A stretch of DNA of 64,000 nt from Prillingera fragicola (lineage: Eukaryota; Basidiomycota; Tremellomycetes; Trichosporonales; Trichosporonaceae), in assembly GCA_002335605.1 (NCBI GenBank), contig BEDY01000013.1, positions 186,001 through 250,000 of the forward strand, written 5' to 3'. The notes below the pieces were generated by a model. That model ran no database searches. It was not told where the DNA came from and saw only the letters and a program-made list of their open reading frames with translations. Shown in pieces: positions 10,923 through 21,722 of this stretch. Position 1 is the first letter of the stretch. Each line of letters opens with the position of its first letter. Made by a program: the position numbers and the translations under genes.

Positions 10923-12337
10923 TTAAAACTCCTTCCAGTCGTCGTCGTCCCAGTCGTCATTCTTCTTGGTCGTCTTGGGCGCAGGCTTGGCGGCAGAGGC
11001 GCCAACAGTGGGCCCGCTGAGCGACTTCTTGGCCGCGGGGGTCGAGTCCCACGACTCGAAAAAGTCGTCGTCGTCGTCGGCGTACGCGCTCGAGCTCTGG
11101 GGGACGTTGCCATAGCCATTGTCGCGGGGGTGGCCCGAGTTGATACCAAGCTTGCCAAGCTGCTCGTTGAGGTCAACGCCGCCTTTCTGGCGCGCGACCT
11201 CGTTGACACTGTCCCATCCCTCGCCGGCACGCTGGGCAGTCCACGCCGCGGCTCCTTTGGCCTGGGTCGAGGCAGTGTTGACGTATCGCTTAAATTCGTC
11301 ACCAGTGCCCTGCTGGTACATGTCCTGCGCACGGGTCATGCCAGGCTTCACGACCGTCTCGTTGATTTCACGACTGGCCGTCGCAACCGCAGACGAGAAC
11401 AGACCCCAGCCCTTGCTCAAGGCGCCGAGGGGATTCTTCTGGAACTCGTCCAACGACGGCGCCGCGTGCGAAGACAGGTGGTAGCTCGGGTGCGTAGGGT
11501 CCTCGGGCTCGAGCGGCGCAGAGCCAAAGCCACCATACTTGCCACCCTGGCTGGGAGGAAGGTCGTCGGGGCGCGACGCGTTGGCGCTACCGAGGCGCTC
11601 AAAGAATGCCTCGTTTCCGCTGCCACCACCGGGACGCGAACCCGAGTCGGAAAAAGGGCTGCTGGTACGGCTAGGGTCGGTCGAGCTAATGGCACCGCTG
11701 GCGCGCGACTTGCGAGTCGCCTGCGCCGACTGGGGGCGCTCGGCTGGGGGAGGGGCAGCGGAAGGCGACCACTCGGTGCCAGCACATGCGGCAGCCAGCT
11801 TCTCACGGTACTGCGATGCAGCCCACGAGTTGTACTTGTCGTTCATGCTCATGCCCTTTGAGTAGCCGCCATCCGGTCCGTAGCTCGCCATAAAGGTCTT
11901 GAAGGCCTCGTTGCCGCCAAGCTAAAAGTCAGTTGGTGCCTCTGCTAGTGACATACCTGCATCTTCTTGAGCTGCTCATCAGACCACTTGTCCATGGTAA
12001 TGGAGCGCACGAACGAAATGTGCACACCAAAACCTGTGTACCGCGTCAGAGGGGCGTACTTGTGGAGCGGCACGCAAGACTTACCGCGGTGGACACCCGA
12101 GCACTCGAGGCAGATGAACGTGCCGTAGGATACGCTGGCCCATTGAGGGGAGGGAGCGTTGCAGTCGACGCAGACTGCATGTCAGTGCATGTCGGTCATT
12201 GGGTAGGTCACCTCGCGCGTGTCGACGCGCAGAGGGATGACCGCGATGAAAGACGACTTCTTCCGCAATTACGCACGCTTGTTTTCGCCCGTGCTCATGA
12301 GTGTCAAGAGCTCTTTCTTTTGGTAGTTTTCGGCCAT
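10923..12337 (-). CDS. GCS1: ArfGAP zinc-finger protein of the Gcs1/ArfGAP1 type
   Basis: Four exons: 12337-12277, 12174-12085, 12033-11957 and 11921-10923; 408 residues. It stimulates GTP hydrolysis on Arf1 at the Golgi during COPI vesicle cycling. The ArfGAP zinc finger has C22-x2-C25-x16-C42-x2-C45 followed by VHRG, where R50 is the catalytic arginine. [18 protein letters not shown] and the LGGN motif follow. The C-terminal half holds the amphipathic, aromatic-dotted region and ends with an acidic tail with tryptophans ([11 protein letters not shown]), as in Gcs1. The first donor is GTGCGT at 12276, chosen because it keeps the zinc finger in frame. The introns are 102, 51 and 35 nt. Confidence 0.95.
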
Positions 12338-13425
12338 GCTGTAGGATGCCGCAGTCAATGTGGTAGGAGATGGGAATGGAAAGGGTGGAAGGAGCGCGGA
12401 TGTCACAGAGAACACGACAAGCGAAGAGGTGAACCCGTGCCACGCGACATGGCGCCCCTGAATCCATTTAATTCTCCCAGGCGGAGCTCATGAGCAAGAG
12501 TAACACTTAGAGCTGAAGCGACGCTGAAGCATTCAATTGCAGGGAGACTGTCGGTGTGCATACCAGAAGGCTAGAGTAGCAGTTGCTAGTCTGCTACATG
12601 CTGACTACGTCAGCGTAAAAGCAGTTCCGGCCAACACTGCCCGCTCTGAGACGCGGTTGCCCCTTCCGACATGTCTTTGATCGTCGGGCCCGTGTTCATA
12701 TCCTAGATTGTGAACGACGACCTCTGGCCCAGATGGTACGGTATGAGCCGCGTGGCCGAAGTGGGTGGTAGCTGTTCGGTGTTGCCGGAACGGAACAACC
12801 GTGCTTGGACTGAACAACTGCAACTTGCACGGAAGTGCCGTGGCAAAGGGATCAGCTGATCAGCTGGTTTCGCGACAAACGGATCCAGGGTTCAGAAGAG
12901 GATCGGCGTGCCTGGCTACCACTAACCTTTGGAGCCGAAGTGCACCGGTGCACGGACCCTGGCGGACCCAATCCCATCGCCATCATCATCCTGCGATACC
13001 AACCGCTGGACGTCCGAATGTCAGGCTGTGCTCCTTCATGTGGCTCTGGCCAGTAAATACGCGGCCTGCCATCACCGCCGTCCTCTTTGGACCAGGTCGC
13101 ATCGAGTCATTCAATCTTACTTACACATCAATCGCTTCTTGATACTCTTCTGTAGCGGCTGGCTGACTTGATTCCCGTCCATCACCTTGGATCTCCGCCA
13201 CTGACACCCGTCACAAGCCACGGCGCACGGCATCGGCCCGCCGTTTCGATCGTCCAGATCCGAAGGTGACCACCAGCAAACCAGCTGCGCGTCGACTCGG
13301 CCATCTAGCCAACTATCTCAGACGTCAAGGACCTCGACGGCCTTGCGCGTATCGCGGTCTCTTTGTGATCCTCCATTGTTCAATCAGCAACAATAACCGC
13401 AGACATCCATCCGAGCTCTAGCATC
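12338..13425. promoter_or_regulatory. Divergent promoter region, GCS1 / Zn2Cys6 factor
   Basis: About 1.1 kb between the two start codons with no supportable gene. The half next to the transcription factor is pyrimidine-rich and probably forms a long 5' leader. No short ORF stands out by coding bias. Confidence 0.5.
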
Positions 13426-16149
13426 ATGCCTAGGGACAGCTTCTCCTCCAGCACTCCGGCCTATGCCGCCAGCAACGACCTCGACTCGCGTGCTCCACCA
13501 CTCAAACGTGGAGACGCATGCCTCTACTGCCGCAAACGCAGGATTCGGTGTTCGGCGACGAAACCAAGCTGCCATCACTGCACAAAGCTCAAGCGAGAGT
13601 GTGTGTACGATTCAGGCAAGCCTGTCAGCCGAGTCCGGACACTCGAGAACAAGGTTGCCGAGCTCGAGAGTGCACTCGCAGCAGTGAACGCCAACCCAAG
13701 TCTTGCGGGGGCAACCCCCCATGGCGGCGCTCTGAACCAGTCGTCACCATTTGACGATGACATTGCACCAGGGACAGTCCACGGAATGTCGTCTGGCTCA
13801 ACCTCGGCCTACCGATACGGGCAGGGGTCGATTGAGCAGTCCACAGTGGACATTAACATGATGGACGACTTTCAGCCTGCCCCAGGCCGCATGAACACGT
13901 ACCCAGTGCCCATGGTTGGTGGCGTTGGGCCCCACAGCTCTGGCGATCCCACACCTCCATACGACTGGGATCGTCTCCAGCCGGGCTACATGAGCGTTGT
14001 AGGCGGCATGTCCCAGATTTCCACGGGGCAGCAGTCGCCGCACCCGTCCATGCAGCCACCTATGGGTGGCATGAACAACATGCAATACGCCGGTGGTGGC
14101 CCGCCCCAAGCCCTTCCTGGCCACATTGACCCCCTCGCCGATCCTTTGAACATGCCCTCGGCCACAATGGGACAGCAATCCGCATCGTCGCATGTTTACC
14201 GCGCATACGTTGCCGAGGACGAGACGGAGTCGCCCCAAGGCCTAGGTAACCCGGCCGTCGACGCACTTTCGGGCGGCTGGTATGACCCCAACGATATTCC
14301 CCCGCAGGCGAGGGATCAACTGTGAGTGAGAAGGTGGACCACTGCTGATAAAAGGCTACACAAGTTCTTCACGGGCATGCGCATGCTGGGACGTGGCTAT
14401 CATGTTCCTAGGTTCATGTCTAGGTAAGTCCTTAGACTCGTCTCAGAAGCTGACTCTAGCCTCTCACTCCCACCATCACGACGCCCTCATCCGTGCCTGC
14501 TGTACGCCATGTATCTCATGGTTGCCCGATTCTCGACCTCGCAAAAGCTGCGCCAGCTCGAATCGCACTTTCTCGGGATTGTGCAGTCGCAGCTGCAGGA
14601 GAGCGTCGCGCGGCAGGATCGCCTCTTTGACGCCATGCGCGCCACTTGCATTCTCGCAATCTACAAGTATTCAGTCGCCGACTATGGCATGGGCAGCGTG
14701 CTTACCGGTCAGGCAGGAAGGCAAGTGCGGCACACTGTAAATAGTGCTGACAGCTAGACTTGCCCTCCAGTGCGGCCTCCACCAAATCCGCTCAGGAGTG
14801 TACAAGCCCTCGGCTCTGCCTGCTGACCGCAACAAGAGCAGGCTGCTAGGAATGATGCGCCAGCGTGCCTTCTTCCTTGGCCCGCCCAAGGATGCCGTCG
14901 AGCTCGGAGAGCGCATTTGGGCCTTTTGGAACATTTACATTGTGGATCGCGCTGGCGCAATCTCATCGCAGTGGCCCGTTGTCATCCCCGACAATGAGAT
15001 CAGCACTCCCTTCCCGCGGCCACTCGACGAGTATGAACTGGGCCTTCTCTCAACCAAGGATGACTATAACTTGGCGTCCATGTACGACGACAAACGGCCG
15101 CCCCAAGTCTTGCCTCATATTGCGGATTCAAGCTCCAACATTCTCTACATCCGCGCCCTGGCGCTCCTCGAACGTGCATCAAAACTCATGTACCTGCCTC
15201 CAGAGTCCGAAGCCCTAGCACCCGATACCACCCCAGTTTCTGCGTCTGACTCAACCTCGTCGTTATCAGGGACATCGCCTGACATTGACAACTATCTCCG
15301 TCAGCAAAACTACATTGCGGCACACAATGGAAGCCAGAACGGAAACGGCAGTGCGAACGGCGGCTCTCGCGAGCTTCTGCCTCGCACTGCCAGCGTCCGC
15401 GTTCCGAAACAATACGAAGAAATTCGCCTCGCATTGCTTCGCATCGAAAACGACCTTCCCCCATGCCGTCGCACGCCTTGGGGTGTCTGGGATGGCAAAG
15501 CGCAGGACTGGCACTTTCAGGTCCCGAGGAAGGATGTCGTAACACTGGTGAGCAGTTTTTTTCTCTTTCTAATATCATGTTGGCCTGGTCCTAACGCATC
15601 AGCATTTCATCCTGGGGTGCGCGTGGATGTTCCTGTTTGATGTGTACGAATACCAAAGCGAAAACCACGATGCAGTGGCAGTTGCGCGCCGGCTCGCGTT
15701 CACTATCCGATGCATGATTCCAGGGGTGAGTTGCGTGTCTTCTACGCTTGGTCGTCATTGCCCAGGTCTGTGCTGATTATCGATAGACTCTCAAGACGGA
15801 CTTGGATGTCTTTGTCTCAATGTGGTAGGTCCCTCTCACTCAACCTAGTAATTGTGTGCTTCTGTTTGCTGACCCACGCAGCTGGTCCTTTATCTCGATG
15901 ATTCTGATTCGCGAGACCAAGCGCCTGCAGGCTCTGGGTGAGACGGCGATTGCAGCGGTCGTGGAGCAAGACGTGGAAACTGTCGTGGACGCGCTCAAGA
16001 CGTTTGGCAAACAGCACAACCTGGCGACGGTGCAGGCGGAGCGTGTAAACAAGTATCGCGACGCCTCGTTGAGTGACATGCGGTTCATGAAGGGCAAAGA
16101 TAAGGAATTTGACAATGAGTCGCGCTCCGGACCAGAAGAACGGGTCTAG
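13426..16149 (+). CDS. Zn(2)-Cys(6) binuclear-cluster transcription factor
   Basis: Seven exons: 13426-14321, 14355-14423, 14460-14720, 14758-15547, 15603-15725, 15787-15824 and 15882-16149; 814 residues. Fungal-specific nuclear regulator. The DNA-binding cluster has C32-x2-C35-x6-C42-x6-C49-x2-C52-x6-C59, with basic residues between the first cysteines, and a coiled coil (RVRTLENKVAELESALAAV) for dimerisation. After a Pro/Gly/Met-rich linker comes the fungal transcription-factor middle homology region, rebuilt across short introns: DQLLHKFFTGMRMLGRGYHV, then RRPHPCLLYAMYLMVARFS. The third intron (14721-14757) is GC-AG with the strong AG|GCAAGT context. Its target genes cannot be inferred. 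Confidence 0.9.
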
Positions 16150-16612
16150 CGAGCTTGAGCAGCAGGACTGTTCAAAACGTTAGTAGTATGACTGTGCGCC
16201 CATGTGGCACTTTGGCAAAGGGATGTTACACGAAGCTGCCGGAATTCTGGGGTGCAGTGTGTACGAGCGTGAGTGTTGCTGGGGCCAGTGCGTGGGGGCT
16301 GTAAGGGTTGGGGGAGAGGGAGGCATGGCGAGTGAGCATGGCTGAGTAGGGAGGGGTCCGTGCGCATAGCCATTTGACGCCACTGAAGCGAAGACAGGCA
16401 ACGTGCCAAAAGTGAGGCTAATGGCTGAAATGTAGCACATTAACAACGGAGTCAAATATCATCAGCCATGAGGCTGATACTGGTTATTCTGGCTGCAACG
16501 CACACACTTTGGCCACTCATTTCTCTCGGCTCGACCCGTGCAGTCTTCCTCCCCTTGTCCTCCCCCTCGCCCGTCCCACCGCAAACCACACCCCCATTCT
16601 TGCTTCTCTCAC
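16150..16612. promoter_or_regulatory. Intergenic region upstream of the M16 protease
   Basis: Holds the transcription factor's 3' end and the protease promoter. A long C/T-rich tract (about 16540-16612) directly precedes the start codon, typical of fungal core promoters. Confidence 0.5.
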
Positions 16613-19600
16613 ATGCTCCCTACCGTATCAAAACGTCTACTCTCATCAAGGACACGCATTCAGTCTCTTGCTCGTCACTCTCCCCTCTCCGTGTCCTTTT
16701 CATCATCATCCACGACTCGCGTGGTCACTCGTTTGAATCAACGGACAGTACACAACTCCCCCGTCTCTAGAGCCGCCGCCAACGCACAGCAGCAGCACAA
16801 GCAGCGATCTACTATTGCCGCTCTGCACGCTCGCAGTGCCAGTACAGCTCCAGCATCGTCACTGTACGTCCCTTTCCATCTCTAAAAAGCCACCACCACC
16901 CACCGCCACCACAACCGAGAACGCAGCTAGCTCCCCCAGGCCACGCGCGCTCGCATAGTGATGGCGTTTCCTGTGTGGTGGTTTCCTTGTTCAGTCGGAC
17001 TGGCGCTTATTGCATATCTCTACTCTTACAGGGCGTCCGAGCTCGCTTCTTCCTCCCCCTCCATCCTGGCCAAGCTTGGACAAGACAACATGACCGTGCC
17101 CTTTTCTGAGTTTCCGCCCTGTCCGCCGATCCCCTCGGCGTCGGGACCCGTAAACATGCTCTTGCCTCCCTCAGAGGACCGCAAACATCGCTACTTTATC
17201 CTTGACAATGGGCTCCAGGCAATTGTCGTGTCGGACCCCAACTCGGACAAGGCGGCAGCCAGTATGGACGTAGGTGTCGGCCATCTTTCCGACCCGGACG
17301 ACTTGCCTGGATGTGCTCACTTCTGGTGCGTATAACGCGTCTGCTCTCTAGCTGTTTCGCGCCGCGTGTGCTGTGTGGGGTCACGCTGACAGTCGCAGCG
17401 AGCACCTGATGTTCATGGGTACCAAGACTGTGAGTCGTGTGACACATTCGCTTTTTCTAACGACATCAGTATCCCTCGGAGAACGAGTACTCCAAGTTCT
17501 TGTCAGCAAACAACGGTGGCTCGAACGCCTACACGGCCATGACGGCTACCAACTACTACTTTGACGTCGCACCCAACGCTCTCGAGGGCGCCCTGGACCG
17601 TTTTGCCGGTTTCTTCATCGAGCCCCTCTTTGCTGACGACTGCACTGAGCGCGAGATCAAGGCTGTCAACTCAGAGCACAAGAAGAACCTTCAGAATGAC
17701 CTCTGGGTACGTCGCACCGTCTGGCCGTGGCTGACCTCTAGCGTTTCTTCCAGCTTGAAAAGTCGTTGTCAAAGGAGGGCCACCCGTACGGCAAGTTTGG
17801 AACCGGCGACCTTGAGACCCTTTGGACTCGCCCCCGTGCTGCCGGCAGGGATCCCCGCAAGCAGCTCATTGAGTGGTGGGAGCGCGAGTACTGTGCGCGC
17901 CGCATGACCCTTGTCGTTGCCGGAAGGGAAGACCTCGACGAGCTCGAGCAGATGGTTCGCAAGCGCTTCGAGGCCGTGCCTATTCGCACCGAGGGTTTCC
18001 CTCAGACAGGCCGCAACGGTGTCCGCATTACGTTTGAGGACCCTCCCTACGGCCCAGACCAGCAAGGTGTAAGTTGTGTATCGCCACACAGAGCTGACAT
18101 TTCTCAGGTTGTCACCATAGTCAAGCCTGTGCGTGATGTTCGTGCGCTGGAGGTCACCATTCCGGTTCCGGACATGCACCACTTCCACGAGCTCAAGCCA
18201 TTCCACTACTTTGCCCACTTTCTCGGACACGAGGGCAAGGGTAGTTTGTTGTCGTACCTCAAGTCGGAGGGCTGGGTCAACTCGCTCCGAGCCGGTCCCT
18301 CGCACGAGGCTGCCGGTTTTGGCTTCTTCAAGATTACTGCCGAGCTCACCCTCGAGGGTCTGGAGCACTGGAAGGAGGTCTCGCTTGGCATCTTCAAGTA
18401 CATGAACCTCTTGCGCAACACCCCTCCCTCGGACACTACGTTCAACGAGCTGCGCAAGCTCAGCGACCTCACGTTCAAGTTTGCCGAGCGCGGCCGCACC
18501 CGCGACTATGTGACGCATCTCGCGACGTGGATGCACCATCCCGTCCCTCGCGAGAACATTGTCAGCTCGCAGTACCTGCTGGGCCAGTACGATGAGAAGT
18601 GGCTCACCGCCGCCCTTAGTCTTCTTAACCCTTCCCAGTCGGCCGTGTCCATCACCACCCAGACGTTCCCCAAGAATATTGAGGGCTCGTTTGACCAAAA
18701 GGAGGCTATCTACGGCACACAGTACCACCAGTGCAAACTCGACGATGCCTTCATGAAGGAGGCCATGTCTGGGGCCGCTATCCCTACCCTGCATCTCCCG
18801 GGCCCCAACCCTTTCGTCCCCGAGAAGCTTGAAGTCAACAAGGTCGAGGTCAAAGAGCCTGCTATCCGCCCCGAGCTCCTTCTCGACAGTGAGATCTCGC
18901 GCCTGTGGTACAAGAAGGACGACCGCTTCTGGCTTCCCAAGTCGAATGTCTACGTCGAGCTGCAGTCGCCTCTCCTCGATGTCACCCCTCGCAGCTCCAC
19001 CATGGCTCGTCTCCTGTGCGACTTGTTCAACGATGCCACCACCGAGGACGTTTACGACGCTGAATTGGCCGACTTGTCATTCAACCTCTGGTACGCTGGT
19101 GACACTATCAGCATTGGCGTCCAGGGCTACACGGACAAGCTAGCTCTTCTCACCGAGACCATGCTCAAGAAGCTGATGGAGTTCAAGGTCGACCCTGAGC
19201 GCTTTGAGAAGATTGTCTACCAGGTCCGGATGATTTGGAAAAACTTTGACCTCGCCGAGCCCTACCACGTCGCCCACTACTGGTCGCACTACGCCACCAC
19301 CCAGATCATCTGGTCGCAGAAGGAGAAGCTCGCTGAGCTGGAGCACATAACTCCCGCCGACGTAGAGGCATACGCGCGCGAGCTGTTTGCCCGCCTGTAT
19401 ATTGAAACGCTTGTCCACGGCAACGTGTCGATGGAGGAGGCCAAGAGCATTCAGGAGATGATGGAGCGCGTGCTCAAGCCTCGCGCCCTCGCCCCTGGAG
19501 AGAAGGTCGCGCGCAGGCAGCTGCTTCTTCCCGAGTCGTCCGAGCACATTTGGGAGATTCCCGTCTTCAACCCTTCCGAGCCCAACAGTGCCGTCATTTA

Positions 19601-20477
19601 CGCGGTGCAGACTGGCGAGCGTACCGATCCCGTGCACCGCGCCCGCCTTGCGCTTCTTACGCAGCTCGCCAGCGAGCCGACGTTCAACCAGCTGCGTACT
19701 AAGGAGCAGCTAGGCTACATTGTCCAGGCCCAGGGCACCAACACTGGTCTCCGTATCATTGTGCAGTCTGAGCGTGACCCGGTCTACGTCGAGTCGCGTA
19801 TCGAGTCTTTCTTTGACCTGCTCAAGACCAAGATTGAGGAAATGCCCGAGGAGGAGTTTGAGCGTCACCGCCAGTCGCTTATCGAGAAACGTGAGGAGCA
19901 GCCCAAAAACCTGTCGCAGGAGTCGCGTCGCTTCTGGTCACGCATTATCGACAAGTACTACGAGTTCAACAAGCGTCTCAACGAGATTGAGTACCTGAAG
20001 AAGACGACCAAGGACGAGGTGCTTCAGCTCTTCATGGAGACTGTTCACCCTTCGTCGTCTTCTCGTCGCAAGTTCTCCACCCACCTCAAGTCGCAGGTCA
20101 AACCCGTCATGTTTGACCCTGAGTCTGCTTCTGCGATCGTCGCCGCCTTTACCAAGCACGGCGTTACTGTCGACCAAGAGGCCCTGAAGGAACTGCTCGC
20201 CTCGTCGCCCGACCTTCCCTCTGTGCAGAAGTTTGCCACCGACGCTGTTGAGGCTACTACCACGTTGGCTTCCGACGCAGCCACCGAGCTCAAGGAGCTC
20301 ATTGATGGCCTCAAGGGCATTGACGCTCCCGAGGCCAACGGCGACAAACCTGCCACCGCCGGCTCGCTCCTCCGTCCCGGCAACGTCTACATTGACGACA
20401 TTCACCGCTTCAAGGCCGGTCTCATCCCCAACCAGGCTGCCGTGCCTGTTGAGCCTCTGGTCGTGTCCAAGCTATAA
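16613..20477 (+). CDS. STE23: Insulysin / Ste23-type M16 zinc metalloprotease
   Basis: Six exons: 16613-16863, 17032-17325, 17399-17429, 17470-17706, 17742-18068 and 18108-20477; 1,169 residues. The inverted zinc site is H180-F-C-E183-H184, split across the 73-nt intron, with the third ligand E261 in AVNSEHKKN. The four-domain insulysin layout follows, with the conserved LGYIVQ element near the C-terminal half. Such enzymes degrade short peptides; yeast Ste23 also matures a-factor. The first exon encodes an Arg/Ser-rich, acid-free leader resembling a mitochondrial presequence. A second in-frame ATG at 16961, inside intron 1, would instead start with a hydrophobic anchor. The 39-nt intron at 18069-18107 lacks an in-frame stop; removing it restores [11 protein letters not shown]. 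Confidence 0.93.
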
Positions 20478-20661
20478 AACCCAACGTTTCGGGAGGGCGC
20501 TTAGACTAGAAATGTAGTATTACAGTAGCAGTAAAGCAGAGCAGAGCAAAGGCGAGCATGCATCAGACGACCACCATTCGAATTGCTGTCTTTCGGAGCA
20601 CTCTGGCCGCGGAATGGGGCATTACAATACAATGTGCATATCCATCTTATCTAGTGTCCGT

Positions 20662-21447
20662 CTACAGCTGCACTCCGCGGGGGTAGCGCTGGTGGACGGT
20701 GAGCTGTGGTGTCAGCTTGTGTTCCCTTCTGGAATAGCGGTGGGAGACAGGAGCAGCGTATAGCGTGTGGTTACAGTCCGGCCTCGGCGTTCGCGCCAAG
20801 CTCGTGACCGTTGCGGATTCATGATGCGCAATAGCAAGGGACCTGCGATAGCCCCCAAAGAGCAATCCGTCTCCTCGTGCCACAAACCCACAGAACAAGA
20901 TGTTGACTCTGTTCAAGGCCCATCAACCTCGTGAGGGCATGGAAACCAAACCCATGGCATCGGCACATATCAGCCCCTTCGCCAATGCAGGCGCGGCACT
21001 ATTGTTGGCTGTCGGCCTCGCCAATCTAACGGCCCGCCCACCTACACCCCCAGCCCAGCCTTTAGACGCAGAAACTCACCTGCAAACCACAGAACGCAAC
21101 AAATGCTGCGTAAACGAACGCTGCCAAGTAGCAGATGCGAGCTGTAAAGTCGGGGTTGTTCGTGTCGTGGATCGAGCCAGTGATGCCCTCGGCGCGGCGG
21201 GCGTAGAGAGCTCCAAAGACTGTACAAGTTAGTGACTGCAGTGTACAAGACTAAGCCCGCGAAGCAGCGGACAGAAATGGCTACACATCGCATTGTGCAG
21301 GCCATGGATACCTACCAGTGAGGATGATGACGCCAAAGACCGAGAGGACGGTGCAGCAGCCGGCTGCGGAGGTTAGTCCCACCCAAGTACAGAGCGCTGC
21401 GGCTTACCGAGAGGGGCTGAGACGACTGGCCTGATGTTGAGGACCAT
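20662..21447 (-). CDS. V-ATPase Vo subunit f (RNase K / YPR170W-B family)
   Basis: Four tiny exons: 21447-21408, 21363-21316, 21219-21080 and 20703-20662; 89 residues. No exon exceeds 140 nt, so the gene does not appear as an open frame. The spliced product starts MVLNIRPVVSAPLAGCCTVL and continues into the first membrane helix (SVFGVIILTVFGALY). It has a polar loop with GSIHDTNNP, a second helix (ICYLAAFVYAAFVAFCGLQ) and a basic tail ending RYPRGVQL. The length, RPVVS start, CCTVLS-FGVIIL core and GSI-D loop match yeast YPR170W-B and animal RNASEK, a component of the V-ATPase membrane sector. Introns are 44, 96 and 376 nt, all with GT-AG ends. Confidence 0.88.
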
Positions 21448-21722
21448 GTCTGCTGTTGGGTAGACTATAAGAATGCAGTGGACATGGACGATACCGACAA
21501 CCAAGTAGTGACGAACACTGCCAGGGTGCAGGGTACACCAGCGGCGGAGGCAGATCCCGCGCAAGTTCAGTATCAAAATGTCACGTGGTTTAGTACACGT
21601 CACGAAGTGGAGGCAGAGTTCAAGATTTCCGGACTGCACCTGCTCACCCAGCACGAGTAATTTCCCAACAACAGTCCCATACCCACAACTACAACCCCCC
21701 CAAGCCACCACTCGACAGCAGG
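21448..21722. promoter_or_regulatory. Divergent promoter, V-ATPase subunit f / MAK21
   Basis: The 275 bp contain one CACGTG at 21582-21587 followed by a near copy, ACACGTCAC. No TATA box was recognised. Confidence 0.5.

Noticed and set aside
17769..18794. 341-codon minus-strand open frame opposite the M16 protease
   Set aside because: Reverse-complement shadow of a conserved protease exon.
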